Below, piece by piece: positions 1 through 7,451 of a stretch of 29,562 nt of DNA. Under the pieces are notes generated by a model. That model had not been told where the DNA came from. It did no database searches and was given only the letters and a program-made list of their open reading frames with translations. This DNA comes from Bathymodiolus brooksi thiotrophic gill symbiont (GTDB lineage: Bacteria > Pseudomonadota > Gammaproteobacteria > PS1 > Pseudothioglobaceae). The stretch is taken from contig NZ_CAHJWD020000201.1 of assembly GCF_903642095.1 (NCBI RefSeq), forward strand, positions 1 through 29,562, read 5' to 3'. Within the stretch, counting starts at the first letter, position 1. Each line of letters opens with the position of its first letter. The translations under genes and the position numbers were made by a program.

Positions 1-24
1 ATTTTTTTAAAAAATGGTATTAAA

Positions 25-972
25 TTATTGCAAAGAGCCAATAAAATGTTGACTGGTTAATTGCTCACCAATGACCAATGCGATACTTTTAGCACTGGTT
101 TCGGTTAATTGTTCCAATAAAGTTTTTTCTGCTTCAAACAAAATTCTTGAATCTATGCCAACAATATTTTTGGCAATATGATTTGCATCTGCAATACCCT
201 CTATCAGCCCCAATTTTTTGGCATCTTCTCCAAGCCAAATTAGCCCCGTGAACAAATCTTTATGATCTGAAAGTCTATTACCCCGACCCGCTTTAACTGC
301 ATTAATAAAATTTTGATGTGATTTATCTAAAATATTATCTTGGATGTGTGCTATCGTTTTTTCATTTTCTGGAGAGAAAGGATCTAGCAAGCCTTTGTAT
401 TTTCCTGCTGTGTAAAGTCGCCTTTGAATACCTAATTTTTCAATCGCATCAACAGCACCAAAACCAGACATAACCACGCCAATACTGCCCACAATTGAAG
501 ACTCGTCAGCATATATTTCATCAGCAGCTGAGGCGATATAATAACAACCTGAGGCACAAACATCTTCAACGACAACATAGATTTTTTTATCAAACTGCTT
601 TTTAAAACGCACAATGGCTTTGTAAATTCTACTGGATTGCACGGGTGAGCCACCCGGTGAATTCATTCTTAAAATAACGGCTTTGGCGTTTTCCGATTCA
701 AAAGCACGGCGTAATAATTTAATCGTCTCATCAGCATCAATTGAACCTGCACTTTGAATAACACCACTCAACACTACTTCTGCCACAAAAGGCGTTTCCT
801 TTTTAAGCATTCCATCAAGCGCCCCATTTTTATTGGCACCAATATAAAAAACAGAGATTAAATAACCAAAAAACAGCAAACCAAAGACAATGCGCCAACG
901 GCGTTTAGACTTATTTTGGCGGACAAATTCTTGGGCAATATCAGCTAATTGTTCATCAGAGGTGCGTTTCAT
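25..972 (-). CDS. sppA: S49 family signal peptide peptidase (SppA/protease IV-like)
   Basis: A 315-residue membrane-anchored serine protease that would cut leftover signal peptides or other membrane peptides. One membrane segment lies at about residues 27-45, after a basic N-terminus (KSKRRWR), so the catalytic part should face the periplasm. Motif NSPGGSP is at 104-110. The likely Ser/Lys dyad is Ser141 in CASGCYY and Lys193 in GKYKG. The 52-residue gap equals that of Bacillus SppA (Ser147/Lys199), so this is the short single-domain form rather than the double-length E. coli form. The ATG at 972 is only 15 bases from the divergent ccmA start, and its likely promoter lies inside ccmA. Family is sure; the substrate is not visible. 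Confidence 0.9.
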   Translation of the reverse strand: MKRTSDEQLADIAQEFVRQNKSKRRWRIVFGLLFFGYLISVFYIGANKNGALDGMLKKETPFVAEVVLSGVIQSAGSIDADETIKLLRRAFESENAKAVILRMNSPGGSPVQSSRIYKAIVRFKKQFDKKIYVVVEDVCASGCYYIASAADEIYADESSIVGSIGVVMSGFGAVDAIEKLGIQRRLYTAGKYKGLLDPFSPENEKTIAHIQDNILDKSHQNFINAVKAGRGNRLSDHKDLFTGLIWLGEDAKKLGLIEGIADANHIAKNIVGIDSRILFEAEKTLLEQLTETSAKSIALVIGEQLTSQHFIGSLQ

Positions 973-973
973 A

Positions 974-979
974 TATAAT
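974..979 (+). promoter_or_regulatory. Candidate -10 box of ccmA, leaderless-type spacing
   Basis: A perfect TATAAT ends 8 bases before the ccmA ATG, so the predicted transcript would start at or next to the start codon. No Shine-Dalgarno sequence is present. A weak -35 (TTGTTC, 949-954) sits 19 bases upstream. The site overlaps the 5' region of sppA. Confidence 0.35.
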
Positions 980-987
980 CTTCGGTT

Positions 988-1017
988 ATGTTAAAAATAA
1001 ATAATCTCAGTTGTCAA
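988..1017 (-). promoter_or_regulatory. Candidate promoter of sppA, inside the ccmA start
   Basis: On the minus strand a perfect -35 TTGACA (1017-1012) is followed after 18 bases by TAACAT (993-988), four of six matches to the -10 consensus. Transcription would begin near 981, giving a leader of about 8 bases. The site overlaps the first 30 bases of ccmA, so the two divergent promoters would compete. Seen by pattern only. Confidence 0.35.
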
Positions 1018-1584
1018 AAAGGCTACAATCTTTTGTTTAGCCAACTTTCTTTTACAGTCGATTTAGGGGGTATTTTACGCATTACTGGCACTAATGGTTG
1101 TGGTAAAACTTCACTTTTGAAAATTATTGCTGGATTGAATATACAAGAACAAGGCACGATTTTCTTAGACAATGATGCCGTTAAGTCAGAAGATTACCAA
1201 CGCGCAATCTTTTATTTAGGGCATTTATCCGCTTTGAGTGCGGAACTTACTTGCCTTGAAAACCTTAAATTTTTAACAGCGCTTAATCAATCAGTTGCAC
1301 AACCATTATTACTTGATGCACTCAAACAGGTGGGATTAGAAGGCTATGAAAACGAATATTGTGCCAAACTCTCAGCAGGACAAAAACGCCGTGTGGCTTT
1401 GGCAAGTTTAATACGCTCCAAGTCAAAAGTTTGGCTATTAGACGAGCCTTTTACTGCACTTGACCCACAAGGGGTAAAAATGGTTGAACAACACATTGAA
1501 CAACATTGCAAACAAGGTGGTATGTGTTTATTTACCACCCACCAAGACTCTACTTTGAAAAACCAACAGGTGCTAGCATTATGA
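988..1584 (+). CDS. ccmA: Haem exporter ATP-binding protein CcmA
   Basis: A 198-residue ABC ATPase, the usual length for CcmA. In system I cytochrome c maturation CcmA works with CcmB (and CcmC/D) to release haem-loaded CcmE. Visible motifs in order: Walker A GTNGCGKTS (34-42), signature LSAGQKRRVALA (128-139), Walker B WLLDEPFTALD (149-159) and the switch histidine in TTHQD (185). The LSAGQKRR form and the short length favour CcmA over a generic transporter ATPase. The stop overlaps the ccmB ATG by ATGA, so the two are coupled. No ccmC-ccmH follows in this window, so the remaining maturation genes must lie elsewhere. Confidence 0.9.
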   Translation: MLKINNLSCQKGYNLLFSQLSFTVDLGGILRITGTNGCGKTSLLKIIAGLNIQEQGTIFLDNDAVKSEDYQRAIFYLGHLSALSAELTCLENLKFLTALNQSVAQPLLLDALKQVGLEGYENEYCAKLSAGQKRRVALASLIRSKSKVWLLDEPFTALDPQGVKMVEQHIEQHCKQGGMCLFTTHQDSTLKNQQVLAL

Positions 1585-2246
1585 ATATTTACCTGCAAAC
1601 GCTAATGCGTGATTTAAACTCTGCCATTCGCAATCTGTCCAGCATACTTAACCCCCTGTTGTTTTTTATCATCTCTATATCACTGTTTCCCCTCGCCATC
1701 AGTCCAGAAGCATCAACCCTATCACAAATCGCTGCAGGCATTATCTGGGTTGCAAGTATGCTGGCTGTTTTGCTGTCCTTAAATTCATTATTTCATCATG
1801 ATTTTGACAATGGCATTCTGGAGCAAATGCTCATCTCTCATCACTCATTACCCTTGTTGATTTTGTCTAAAATTGTGGCACATTGGCTACTAACAGGCGT
1901 GCCAATTATCTTGCTTTCGCCATTGCTCGGTGTGTTTTTATTCCTAGATGATGAAAGCATCAAAGTGCTAATGCTAACCCTGCTACTTGCCACACCAAGT
2001 TTAAGCCTCATTGGTGCAATTGGTGCATCGCTAATCGTCAGTATTAAAAACTCAGGTATGTTGTTATCATTGCTGATATTACCTCTTTATATCCCCATTC
2101 TAATTTTTGCTTCTTCTGCCGTTTCTCAAGCACAGGCTGGGTTAGAAATTGACGCTCAACTGTATTTCTTAGCCACAATTTTGATAGTAAGTTTAATGCT
2201 TGCACCCTTTATTAGCGCATTGTCTTTAAAAATAAGTTTAGAATAA
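1581..2246 (+). CDS. ccmB: Haem exporter membrane protein CcmB
   Basis: A 221-residue polytopic inner-membrane protein with about six hydrophobic segments, partner of CcmA in cytochrome c maturation. The ATG at 1581 (MNIYLQTLMRDL) is chosen because it forms an ATGA overlap with the ccmA stop and gives the usual family length; a start at 1506 would add 25 residues read out of frame through ccmA. The N-terminal RDL and the stretch FHHDFDNGILEQML (about 73-86) resemble the conserved CcmB cytoplasmic region. The gene ends a two-gene operon and is followed by a long non-coding stretch. Confidence 0.88.
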   Translation: MNIYLQTLMRDLNSAIRNLSSILNPLLFFIISISLFPLAISPEASTLSQIAAGIIWVASMLAVLLSLNSLFHHDFDNGILEQMLISHHSLPLLILSKIVAHWLLTGVPIILLSPLLGVFLFLDDESIKVLMLTLLLATPSLSLIGAIGASLIVSIKNSGMLLSLLILPLYIPILIFASSAVSQAQAGLEIDAQLYFLATILIVSLMLAPFISALSLKISLE

Positions 2247-2504
2247 GTAAAGCCTGCCTCAGATAATAATATTATTTATAACTAGATTACTCGCCAGAAA
2301 GTGTAAGGTTTTTCTTTATAGTTACTGATACTTGTCTAACGCCTAAATAAAGGTGGGTTACAAATCCCCTACCCGTTAATGTAAAAATGAAAAGTTATTT
2401 TTTTACCAACAAAACCACTGCTCATCTAACCCCTTGTTTAATGTGATTATTTGTTAAGAATGGCAACAGTTGAATTATGCAAAAGTTTCTCATTAAAACC
2501 TCTG
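2247..2504 (+). other. Non-coding stretch between ccmB and the metK promoter
   Basis: No convincing gene. It contains a perfect 12-base AT palindrome (2265-2276, AATAATATTATT) soon after the ccmB stop and a 6-base-pair hairpin (GGTGGG 2352-2357 with CCTACC 2368-2373) without a T-run. Neither makes a standard terminator. Nothing else is recognised. Confidence 0.5.
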
Positions 2505-2510
2505 TATAAT
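2505..2510 (+). promoter_or_regulatory. Candidate -10 box of the metK transcript
   Basis: A perfect TATAAT preceded directly by TG. The -35 region at about 2482-2487 is weak. The predicted start near 2517 lies just before the SAM-II-like aptamer at 2531, as expected for a riboswitch leader. Confidence 0.45.
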
Positions 2511-2530
2511 TTACTAATAATTTTATTTAT

Positions 2531-2591
2531 ACGCTGATTTGTCCCGATTGCTAGCGTTGTTACTACGGTAACTAAAACAAGCTAAAGTAGG
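2531..2591 (+). ncRNA. SAM-II-like riboswitch aptamer upstream of metK
   Basis: The leader has the layout of the SAM-II (SAM-alpha) pseudoknot aptamer. Stem P1 is ACGCT (2531-2535) with AGCGT (2553-2557). Its loop carries GATTTG, then CCGATTGC (2536-2551), matching the family loop as I remember it. The conserved 3' strand AAACAAGCTAAAG is at 2575-2587. Loop TTG (2548-2550) can pair with CAA (2578-2580), and loop CC with GG (2590-2591), forming the pseudoknot. Unlike the compact 52-base form, it has an inserted hairpin GTTAC-TACG-GTAAC (2559-2572), a UNCG-type tetraloop. Position before a SAM synthetase gene fits ligand SAM. The related SAM-V class is the main alternative. Confidence 0.7.
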
Positions 2592-2624
2592 TTTTCTTCT
2601 GAAAATCCACTTTGTGGGTTTTTT
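2587..2624 (+). terminator. metK attenuator: terminator with overlapping antiterminator
   Basis: Terminator stem AAAATCCAC (2602-2610) / GTGGGTTTT (2614-2622), loop TTT, followed by further T. An exclusive antiterminator can form: GTAGGTTTTC (2587-2596) with GAAAATCCAC (2601-2610), loop TTCT, one mismatch and one wobble. The GTAGG strand belongs to the aptamer pseudoknot. So bound SAM would hold GTAGG, free the terminator and switch metK off. The metK ribosome-binding site AGGAG follows at 2634-2638. Confidence 0.7.
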
Positions 2625-2645
2625 GTATTTTTAGGAGAATAAAAA

Positions 2646-3761
2646 ATGATTTTCACTTCTGAGTCCGTTTCTGCCGGACATCCCGATAAAGTTTGCGACC
2701 AAATATCTGATGCCATATTAGATGCAATTTTGACGCAAGATAAAAATGCCCGTGTGGCTTGTGAAACTTTGGTTAAAGACAACGATGTAGTGTTAGCAGG
2801 CGAGATTACCACTACCGCTTCTGTTGATTACGACAAAATTGTGCGTAACACCATCAACGGCATTGGTTACACCAAAGAAGAATATGGTTTTACGGGTGAT
2901 ACTTGTAAAATTACCAATTTACTTGGTGAACAATCGCCAGAAATTGCCATGGGAGTTGATGAATTTGACGACCATGAGCAAGGTGCAGGCGACCAAGGTT
3001 TGATGTTTGGGTATGCTTGTAATGAAACTGAAATTTTGATGCCAGCACCGATTACTTACGCACATCATTTGGTTAAAAAACAAGCAGATTTAATGCTGAG
3101 TGGCAAATTAGCATGGTTGCGCCCTGATGCAAAAGCACAAGTTTCTTGTATTTATAAAGAAGGAAAAGTAGTTGGCATTGATACAGTGGTTTTGTCCACT
3201 CAGCACGATGGCAATATTACACAAACAGACCTTAAAGAAGCCATTATGGAAGAAATTATTAAAGACATTCTGCCTGCCAAGTGGTTAAACGAGAAAACCC
3301 AATACCACATCAACCCAACGGGTGCTTTCGTTATCGGTGGCCCTGTGGGAGATGCGGGTTTAACGGGGCGTAAAATTATTGTTGATACTTATGGTGGTAT
3401 GGCACGACATGGAGGCGGTGCTTTTTCGGGCAAAGACCCTTCAAAAGTGGACAGAAGTGCGGCGTATGCTACACGCTATGTAGCAAAAAATATCGTGGCT
3501 GCTGGTATGGCGGATAAATGTGAAATTCAAGTATCTTATGCAATTGGCGTGGCAAAGCCGACTTCGATTAGTATTGAAACCTTTGGCACGGAAAAAGTAT
3601 CTGTGGCAGAGATTGAGGAATATATTGATGCAAACTTTGATTTGCGTCCCAAGGGTTTAATTGCTATGCTGGATTTAAAACGCCCTATTTATCAACAAAC
3701 TGCCGCTTACGGGCATTTTGGTCGCACAGAAAACAACATTAGTTGGGAAAAAATTAAGTAA
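2646..3761 (+). CDS. metK: S-adenosylmethionine synthetase
   Basis: Makes SAM from methionine and ATP in the cytoplasm. The 371-residue protein is slightly shorter than E. coli MetK (about 384). Conserved motifs: [10 protein letters not shown] at 6-15, GEQSPEIA at 94-101, ATP-loop GAGDQG at 113-118, and the glycine-rich [19 protein letters not shown] in the C-terminal third. The ATG has a good AGGAG eight bases upstream. The gene follows a SAM-II-like aptamer with a terminator, and is itself followed by the SAH riboswitch of ahcY. No terminator is seen after its stop, so read-through into the ahcY leader is possible. Metal-binding and loop motifs are intact; function is near certain. Confidence 0.97.
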   Translation: MIFTSESVSAGHPDKVCDQISDAILDAILTQDKNARVACETLVKDNDVVLAGEITTTASVDYDKIVRNTINGIGYTKEEYGFTGDTCKITNLLGEQSPEIAMGVDEFDDHEQGAGDQGLMFGYACNETEILMPAPITYAHHLVKKQADLMLSGKLAWLRPDAKAQVSCIYKEGKVVGIDTVVLSTQHDGNITQTDLKEAIMEEIIKDILPAKWLNEKTQYHINPTGAFVIGGPVGDAGLTGRKIIVDTYGGMARHGGGAFSGKDPSKVDRSAAYATRYVAKNIVAAGMADKCEIQVSYAIGVAKPTSISIETFGTEKVSVAEIEEYIDANFDLRPKGLIAMLDLKRPIYQQTAAYGHFGRTENNISWEKIK

Positions 3762-3776
3762 AATATTCGACAATAT

Positions 3777-3840
3777 GCCAAGGGGCGTTGCATTGAAAAA
3801 ACCCTTTTCAATCAGGCTTGGCAAATCAAAACGGCGCTCA
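3777..3840 (+). ncRNA. S-adenosylhomocysteine (SAH) riboswitch upstream of ahcY
   Basis: Close match to the ahcY-motif (SAH) riboswitch. P1 GCCAAG (3777-3782) pairs with CTTGGC (3817-3822). The core GGGGCGTTGC (3782-3791) is followed by a variable hairpin ATTGAAAA (3792-3799) / TTTTCAAT (3805-3812), then CAGG. The hallmark AACGGCGCTCA lies at 3830-3840. Pseudoknot GGGCG (3784-3788) / CGCTC (3835-3839) can form with one wobble. It sits 153 bases before ahcY, the gene this class typically controls. Family members are ON switches: SAH raises expression of the hydrolase. Confidence 0.92.
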
Positions 3841-3898
3841 TTTTTTTTAAATTCGTAAGTTTTTTTGCGTGACTATTACGATTGAAGAGAATGCAAAG

Positions 3899-3938
3899 AA
3901 TGGTGCTTTTTTTTGATTTACAAAAGATACCATTTTTT
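3899..3938 (+). terminator. Possible intrinsic terminator in the ahcY leader
   Basis: AATGGT (3899-3904) pairs with ACCATT (3929-3934), with an inner CTTTT/AAAAG pairing, followed by a T-run to 3938. It lies between the SAH aptamer and ahcY and could be part of the expression platform. The stem is AT-rich and interrupted, so this is tentative. Confidence 0.35.
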
Positions 3939-3943
3939 AACAC

Positions 3944-3987
3944 CTCCTAAATCGTCACAGACCTGCAAAATGCTTACCCATTAGGAG
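3944..3987 (+). promoter_or_regulatory. Anti-Shine-Dalgarno pairing in the ahcY leader
   Basis: CTCCTAA (3944-3950) is exactly complementary to TTAGGAG (3981-3987), the ahcY ribosome-binding site six bases before the ATG. The 7-base-pair helix with a 30-base loop would block translation. It is the most direct candidate for the output side of the SAH switch; no clear competing strand was found. Confidence 0.5.
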
Positions 3988-3993
3988 TATAAA

Positions 3994-5364
3994 ATGAGTA
4001 ACAACACACTAAACAAGGGCGATTACAAAGTCGCCGATATGACACTGGCTGATTACGGTCGCAAAGAAATAGAACTTGCAGAAGCAGAAATGCCAGCGTT
4101 AATGACGCTACGAGCAAAATATCAAAGCACACAACCTTTAAAAGATGCCAAAATTCTTGGCTGCATTCATATGACCATTCAAACCGCTGTTTTAATGGAA
4201 ACATTGGTTGATTTAGGTGCACAAGTCCGCTGGTCAAGTTGCAATATTTTTTCAACCCAAGACCATGCGGCAGCGGCAATGGTGGTGGCGGATATTCCGA
4301 CTTTTGCCTGGAAAGGAGAAACTGAAGAAGAATTTTTATGGTGTATTGAGCAAACCATTTTGGATAATGATAAGCCTTGGGCAGCCAATATGGTGCTTGA
4401 TGATGGTGGTGATTTAACACAAATGTTGCATGAAAAATACCCAGAAATGTTAAAAAACATTCACGGCATTAGTGAGGAGACCACAACAGGTGTTCATCGT
4501 TTATTAGAAATGATGCAAGAAGGCTCACTTAAAGTGCCTGCCATTAATGTTAACGACTCCGTTACCAAGTCAAAAAATGACAACAAATATGGCTGTCGTC
4601 ACTCATTAAATGATGCCATAAAACGAGGCACCGATATGCTGATGTCAGGCAAAAAAGCACTGGTTATTGGCTATGGCGATGTCGGCAAAGGCTCTGCACA
4701 ATCACTACGACAAGAAGGTATGATTGTTAAAATCAGCGAAATTGACCCAATTTGTGCCATGCAAGCCTGCATGGATGGCTTTGAAATTGTATCCCCTTAT
4801 ATTAACGGCATCAATACGGGTTCAATTGACGGCATCAATACAGATTTACTGAGCACCACCGATTTAATCGTTACCACCACAGGCAATATTAATGTGTGTG
4901 ATAATGCTATGTTGCAAACCCTTAAAGCGGGTGCGGTGGTTTGTAATATTGGACATTTTGACAATGAAATTGATACGCAATATATGCGTGATAATTGGCG
5001 TTGGGACGAAGTTAAACCTCAAGTTCATCGTATCTTTAGAACCGACAATAAAAACGACTATTTGATTTTATTATCTGAAGGTCGCTTGGTTAATTTGGGC
5101 AATGCCACAGGGCACCCAAGTCGTATTATGGATGGCTCATTTGCCAATCAAGTTTTGGCACAAATGCATTTGTTTGATGCAAAATTTGCCGACAAAGGTG
5201 GTGATATTTATGTTGAAGTGTTGCCTAAAAAACTAGATGAAGAAGTGGCACTAGGGATGGTTGGTGGCTTTGGTGGTGTGCTTACGACCATGACAAGTGT
5301 TCAAGCCGATTATATCAATGTCCCTAAAAATGGCCCATTCAAACCTGAAAGTTATAAATATTAG
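3994..5364 (+). CDS. ahcY: Adenosylhomocysteinase
   Basis: Splits S-adenosylhomocysteine, the product of all SAM-dependent methylations, into adenosine and homocysteine, using bound NAD. The 456 residues match the usual length (430-470). Substrate-domain motif [12 protein letters not shown] at 56-67; NAD motif [10 protein letters not shown] at 226-235; further motifs GNATGHPS and the C-terminal stretch ending in ESYKY, whose Lys and Tyr reach the neighbouring subunit in the family. A strong TTAGGAG precedes the ATG. Regulation: SAH riboswitch and an anti-Shine-Dalgarno strand in the leader. Together with metK it forms a local methyl-cycle module; methionine synthase is not in the window. Confidence 0.97.
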   Translation: MSNNTLNKGDYKVADMTLADYGRKEIELAEAEMPALMTLRAKYQSTQPLKDAKILGCIHMTIQTAVLMETLVDLGAQVRWSSCNIFSTQDHAAAAMVVADIPTFAWKGETEEEFLWCIEQTILDNDKPWAANMVLDDGGDLTQMLHEKYPEMLKNIHGISEETTTGVHRLLEMMQEGSLKVPAINVNDSVTKSKNDNKYGCRHSLNDAIKRGTDMLMSGKKALVIGYGDVGKGSAQSLRQEGMIVKISEIDPICAMQACMDGFEIVSPYINGINTGSIDGINTDLLSTTDLIVTTTGNINVCDNAMLQTLKAGAVVCNIGHFDNEIDTQYMRDNWRWDEVKPQVHRIFRTDNKNDYLILLSEGRLVNLGNATGHPSRIMDGSFANQVLAQMHLFDAKFADKGGDIYVEVLPKKLDEEVALGMVGGFGGVLTTMTSVQADYINVPKNGPFKPESYKY

Positions 5365-5381
5365 AGGTTTTTATCTTGCAT

Positions 5382-5400
5382 TTCCAAATGAAATTTGGAA
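5382..5400. repeat. Short perfect inverted repeat after ahcY
   Basis: TTCCAAAT (5382-5389) and ATTTGGAA (5393-5400) with a GAA loop, extended by TGC/GCA after a bulge. It lacks a following T-run on either strand, so it is a poor intrinsic terminator, but it may mark the ahcY 3' end. Confidence 0.5.
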
Positions 5401-5410
5401 GGCATAAAGT

Positions 5411-5457
5411 GAGACCTTTGTATAAATATCAAGAATCCATATTTATGCAAAGATCTC
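5411..5457. repeat. 47-base imperfect palindrome with IS-end-like arms
   Basis: The arms 5411-5429 (starting GAGACCTTTG) and 5439-5457 (ending CAAAGATCTC) are 19 bases each and pair except for one C/A mismatch and one wobble, around a 9-base loop. GAGACCTTTG resembles terminal inverted repeats I recall from IS5-group elements such as the Neisseria IS1106 type. Two ends with nothing between them would fit a minimal MITE or excision relic. It lies just before glyQ and could also act on RNA as a hairpin. Only one copy is in this window. Confidence 0.5.
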
Positions 5458-5491
5458 AAGGTAAAATTTGCTTTATTTTTATTGATTTAGT

Positions 5492-6391
5492 ATGTCATTA
5501 CAAGATTTAGACGCAACAATCTCATTCCAGAACTTAATTCTAAAATTACAATCATTTTGGGCATCAAAAGGTTGCACTTTGTTGCAACCTTTTGATATGG
5601 AAATGGGAGCAGGGACTTTTCACCCTGCCACTTTTTTAAGAGCAATTGGACCTGAGCCTTGGAAAGCAGCTTATGTGCAACCATCTCGTCGCCCGACTGA
5701 TGGGCGTTACGGAGAAAATCCGAACCGCTTACAGCATTATTATCAATTTCAAGTATTACTCAAGCCATCGCCTAAAGATATTCAGGATTTGTATTTGGAA
5801 TCTTTGACGGAAATTGGCATTGACTTAACTAAACACGATGTGCGTTTTGTTGAAGATAATTGGGAGTCACCCACGCTCGGTGCTTGGGGGTTAGGTTGGG
5901 AGATTTGGCTAAATGGTATGGAAGTTTCTCAATTTACTTATTTCCAACAAGTTGGTGGGTTATCGTGTAAACCTGTTTCGGGTGAATTGACTTACGGGCT
6001 TGAGCGTTTGGCGATGTATTTGCAGGGCGTGGATAGCGTGTATGACTTGGTGTGGGTTGATGGCGTAAGTTATGGCGATGTATTTCATCAAAATGAAGTG
6101 GAGCAATCTAAATATAATTTTGAAATTGCCGATACTGAAGTTTTGTTTAAACAATTTGATGAAGCTGAGGCGATGAATGAAAGGTTAATTGATGAAGCAC
6201 TACCCTACCCTGCTTACGAACAAGTAATGAAGGCTTCACACTTATTTAACTTACTTGATGCACGGCATGCAATCAGTGTTACCGATAGAGCGCGTTTTAT
6301 TCGTCGAGTGCGTTCAATGAGTCAAAAAGTGGCTAAGGCATATTATGATTCTCGACAAGCGTTGGGCTTTCCAATGGTCAAGAAAAACTAA
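5492..6391 (+). CDS. glyQ: Glycyl-tRNA synthetase alpha subunit
   Basis: Catalytic subunit of the bacterial alpha2beta2 glycyl-tRNA synthetase. The 299 residues match the family (about 300). Motif-2 region [19 protein letters not shown] at about 67-85, and motif-3-like [15 protein letters not shown] at about 163-177. No Shine-Dalgarno sequence precedes the ATG. Its normal partner glyS, usually adjacent, is absent here and must be elsewhere. The stop overlaps the next ATG by one base (TAATG), so a yqaA-like gene has taken the downstream operon position. The first segment upstream is a palindromic element, which may hold the promoter. Confidence 0.95.
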   Translation: MSLQDLDATISFQNLILKLQSFWASKGCTLLQPFDMEMGAGTFHPATFLRAIGPEPWKAAYVQPSRRPTDGRYGENPNRLQHYYQFQVLLKPSPKDIQDLYLESLTEIGIDLTKHDVRFVEDNWESPTLGAWGLGWEIWLNGMEVSQFTYFQQVGGLSCKPVSGELTYGLERLAMYLQGVDSVYDLVWVDGVSYGDVFHQNEVEQSKYNFEIADTEVLFKQFDEAEAMNERLIDEALPYPAYEQVMKASHLFNLLDARHAISVTDRARFIRRVRSMSQKVAKAYYDSRQALGFPMVKKN

Positions 6392-6969
6392 TGCAAATTT
6401 TCTCTAAGTTTTACCAAAAAACATTAGATTGGGCACAAAGCAAGTATGCAATTTACTGGCTTGCACTAGTAAGCTTTGTAGAATCTTTCATTTTGCCTTA
6501 TCCACCGCCTGATGTTCTACTTGCACCTATGGCATTGAAAAATCCCAATAGGGCTTATCGTTTTGCCTTGATTTGCACAGTTTTATCAGTATTGGGTGGT
6601 ATAGTTGGTTATTTTTTAGGTGCATTATTGATGGACACTCTCCAGCCACTATTAGTGAAACTGCATTATGCAGACAAACTTGATGTTATTAAACAATGGT
6701 TTGAAGAATACGGTATTTGGATTATTGCCATTGCAGGCTTTTCTCCTATGCCCTACAAAATATTTACTATTGGTGCAGGTATTGCCAATATGGCGTTGTT
6801 ACCGTTTATACTAATGTCATTTTTAGCACGAAGTGCACGGTTTTTCTTGGTGGCATTTCTTATTAAAAAATTCGGTAATATTTGTGATGTTTGGCTAAAA
6901 AAATACATTGACCGCTTAGGTTACTTTTTGATTATTATTATTGCATTAGGAGTTTGGTATGTTAAATAA
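6391..6969 (+). CDS. YqaA/DedA-like inner-membrane protein (VTT family)
   Basis: A 192-residue membrane protein with four to five hydrophobic segments. Family marks: ESFILPYPPPDVLLAPMAL near 31-49, GGIVGYFLGAL near 69-79 and AGFSPMPYKIFTIGAGIANM near 115-134, the last resembling the conserved F/G-x-R/P-x-P region of DedA-related proteins. DedA relatives are linked to lipid flipping and membrane homeostasis. In many gammaproteobacteria a yqaA gene sits directly before nlpD (surE-pcm-yqaA-nlpD-rpoS), and here a nlpD-like gene follows with an 11-base overlap. That supports the YqaA subgroup. Exact function unknown. Confidence 0.8.
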   Translation: MQIFSKFYQKTLDWAQSKYAIYWLALVSFVESFILPYPPPDVLLAPMALKNPNRAYRFALICTVLSVLGGIVGYFLGALLMDTLQPLLVKLHYADKLDVIKQWFEEYGIWIIAIAGFSPMPYKIFTIGAGIANMALLPFILMSFLARSARFFLVAFLIKKFGNICDVWLKKYIDRLGYFLIIIIALGVWYVK

Positions 6970-7450
6970 ATTAATTATTGTTGCTGTTTCTATGGCATTG
7001 GTCGGTTGTTTTGCCAACAAACCAGTGCTGGTTGTTGATAGGTCAACTGCACAAGAAGGTGTTAATTCTATTGTGCATTCTTCCAACAAGAAAGCAAAAA
7101 AAACCGTGGTAAATAGCAGTAAATCCATTCCTGTTACTGGCAAAATTATTAAATTTTTTTCCAAGAAACATCAAGGTTTAACTTTTAACACCTATTTTAA
7201 TCAACCAGTGCGTGCCATTCGTGATGGTGTTGTAACATACAGCGATGACAAGAAAGATCAAAGAAAAATGATTACCATTAAACATCCGTTAGGTTTTTAT
7301 AGTTCCTATGTTTACAATCAAACGCCAAAAGTAGCAAACGGCGACAAAGTAAAAAAAGGACAAATTATTGCATTAACTGGAAAAGATTATTTTTATCTTG
7401 AAATGAAAAAATTTGGAACACTTATTAACCCACTTAATTACTTAAAATAA
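6959..7450 (+). CDS. nlpD: NlpD-like lipoprotein with degenerate LytM (M23) domain
   Basis: A 163-residue lipoprotein. Signal peptide with lipobox LVGC (Cys17). The C-terminal part (about 60-163) aligns by eye to the LytM domain of NlpD: KSIPVTGKIIKFF, QPVRAIRDGVVTYS, KVKKGQIIALTG, INPLNYL. The catalytic HxxxD survives only as HQGLT (71-75), and the HxH histidine position is Tyr146, so it cannot be an active zinc peptidase. NlpD proteins are also non-catalytic and activate the amidase AmiC at the septum. The usual LysM domain is missing, so the protein is unusually short. Context after yqaA supports NlpD; no rpoS follows. Confidence 0.7.
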   Translation: MLNKLIIVAVSMALVGCFANKPVLVVDRSTAQEGVNSIVHSSNKKAKKTVVNSSKSIPVTGKIIKFFSKKHQGLTFNTYFNQPVRAIRDGVVTYSDDKKDQRKMITIKHPLGFYSSYVYNQTPKVANGDKVKKGQIIALTGKDYFYLEMKKFGTLINPLNYLK

Positions 7451-7451
7451 C

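Noticed and set aside
1506..1580. Longer CcmB start at 1506
   Set aside because: It lies inside ccmA in another frame; the ATGA overlap at 1581 gives the normal CcmB length.
2352..2373. T-arm-like sequence (GGTGGGTTACAAATCC...) suggesting a tRNA or its remnant
   Set aside because: No acceptor, D or anticodon arm can be built around it, and the loop has an extra base; it is left as a plain hairpin.
5382..5400. Intrinsic terminator of ahcY
   Set aside because: The stem is good but no T-run follows on either strand.
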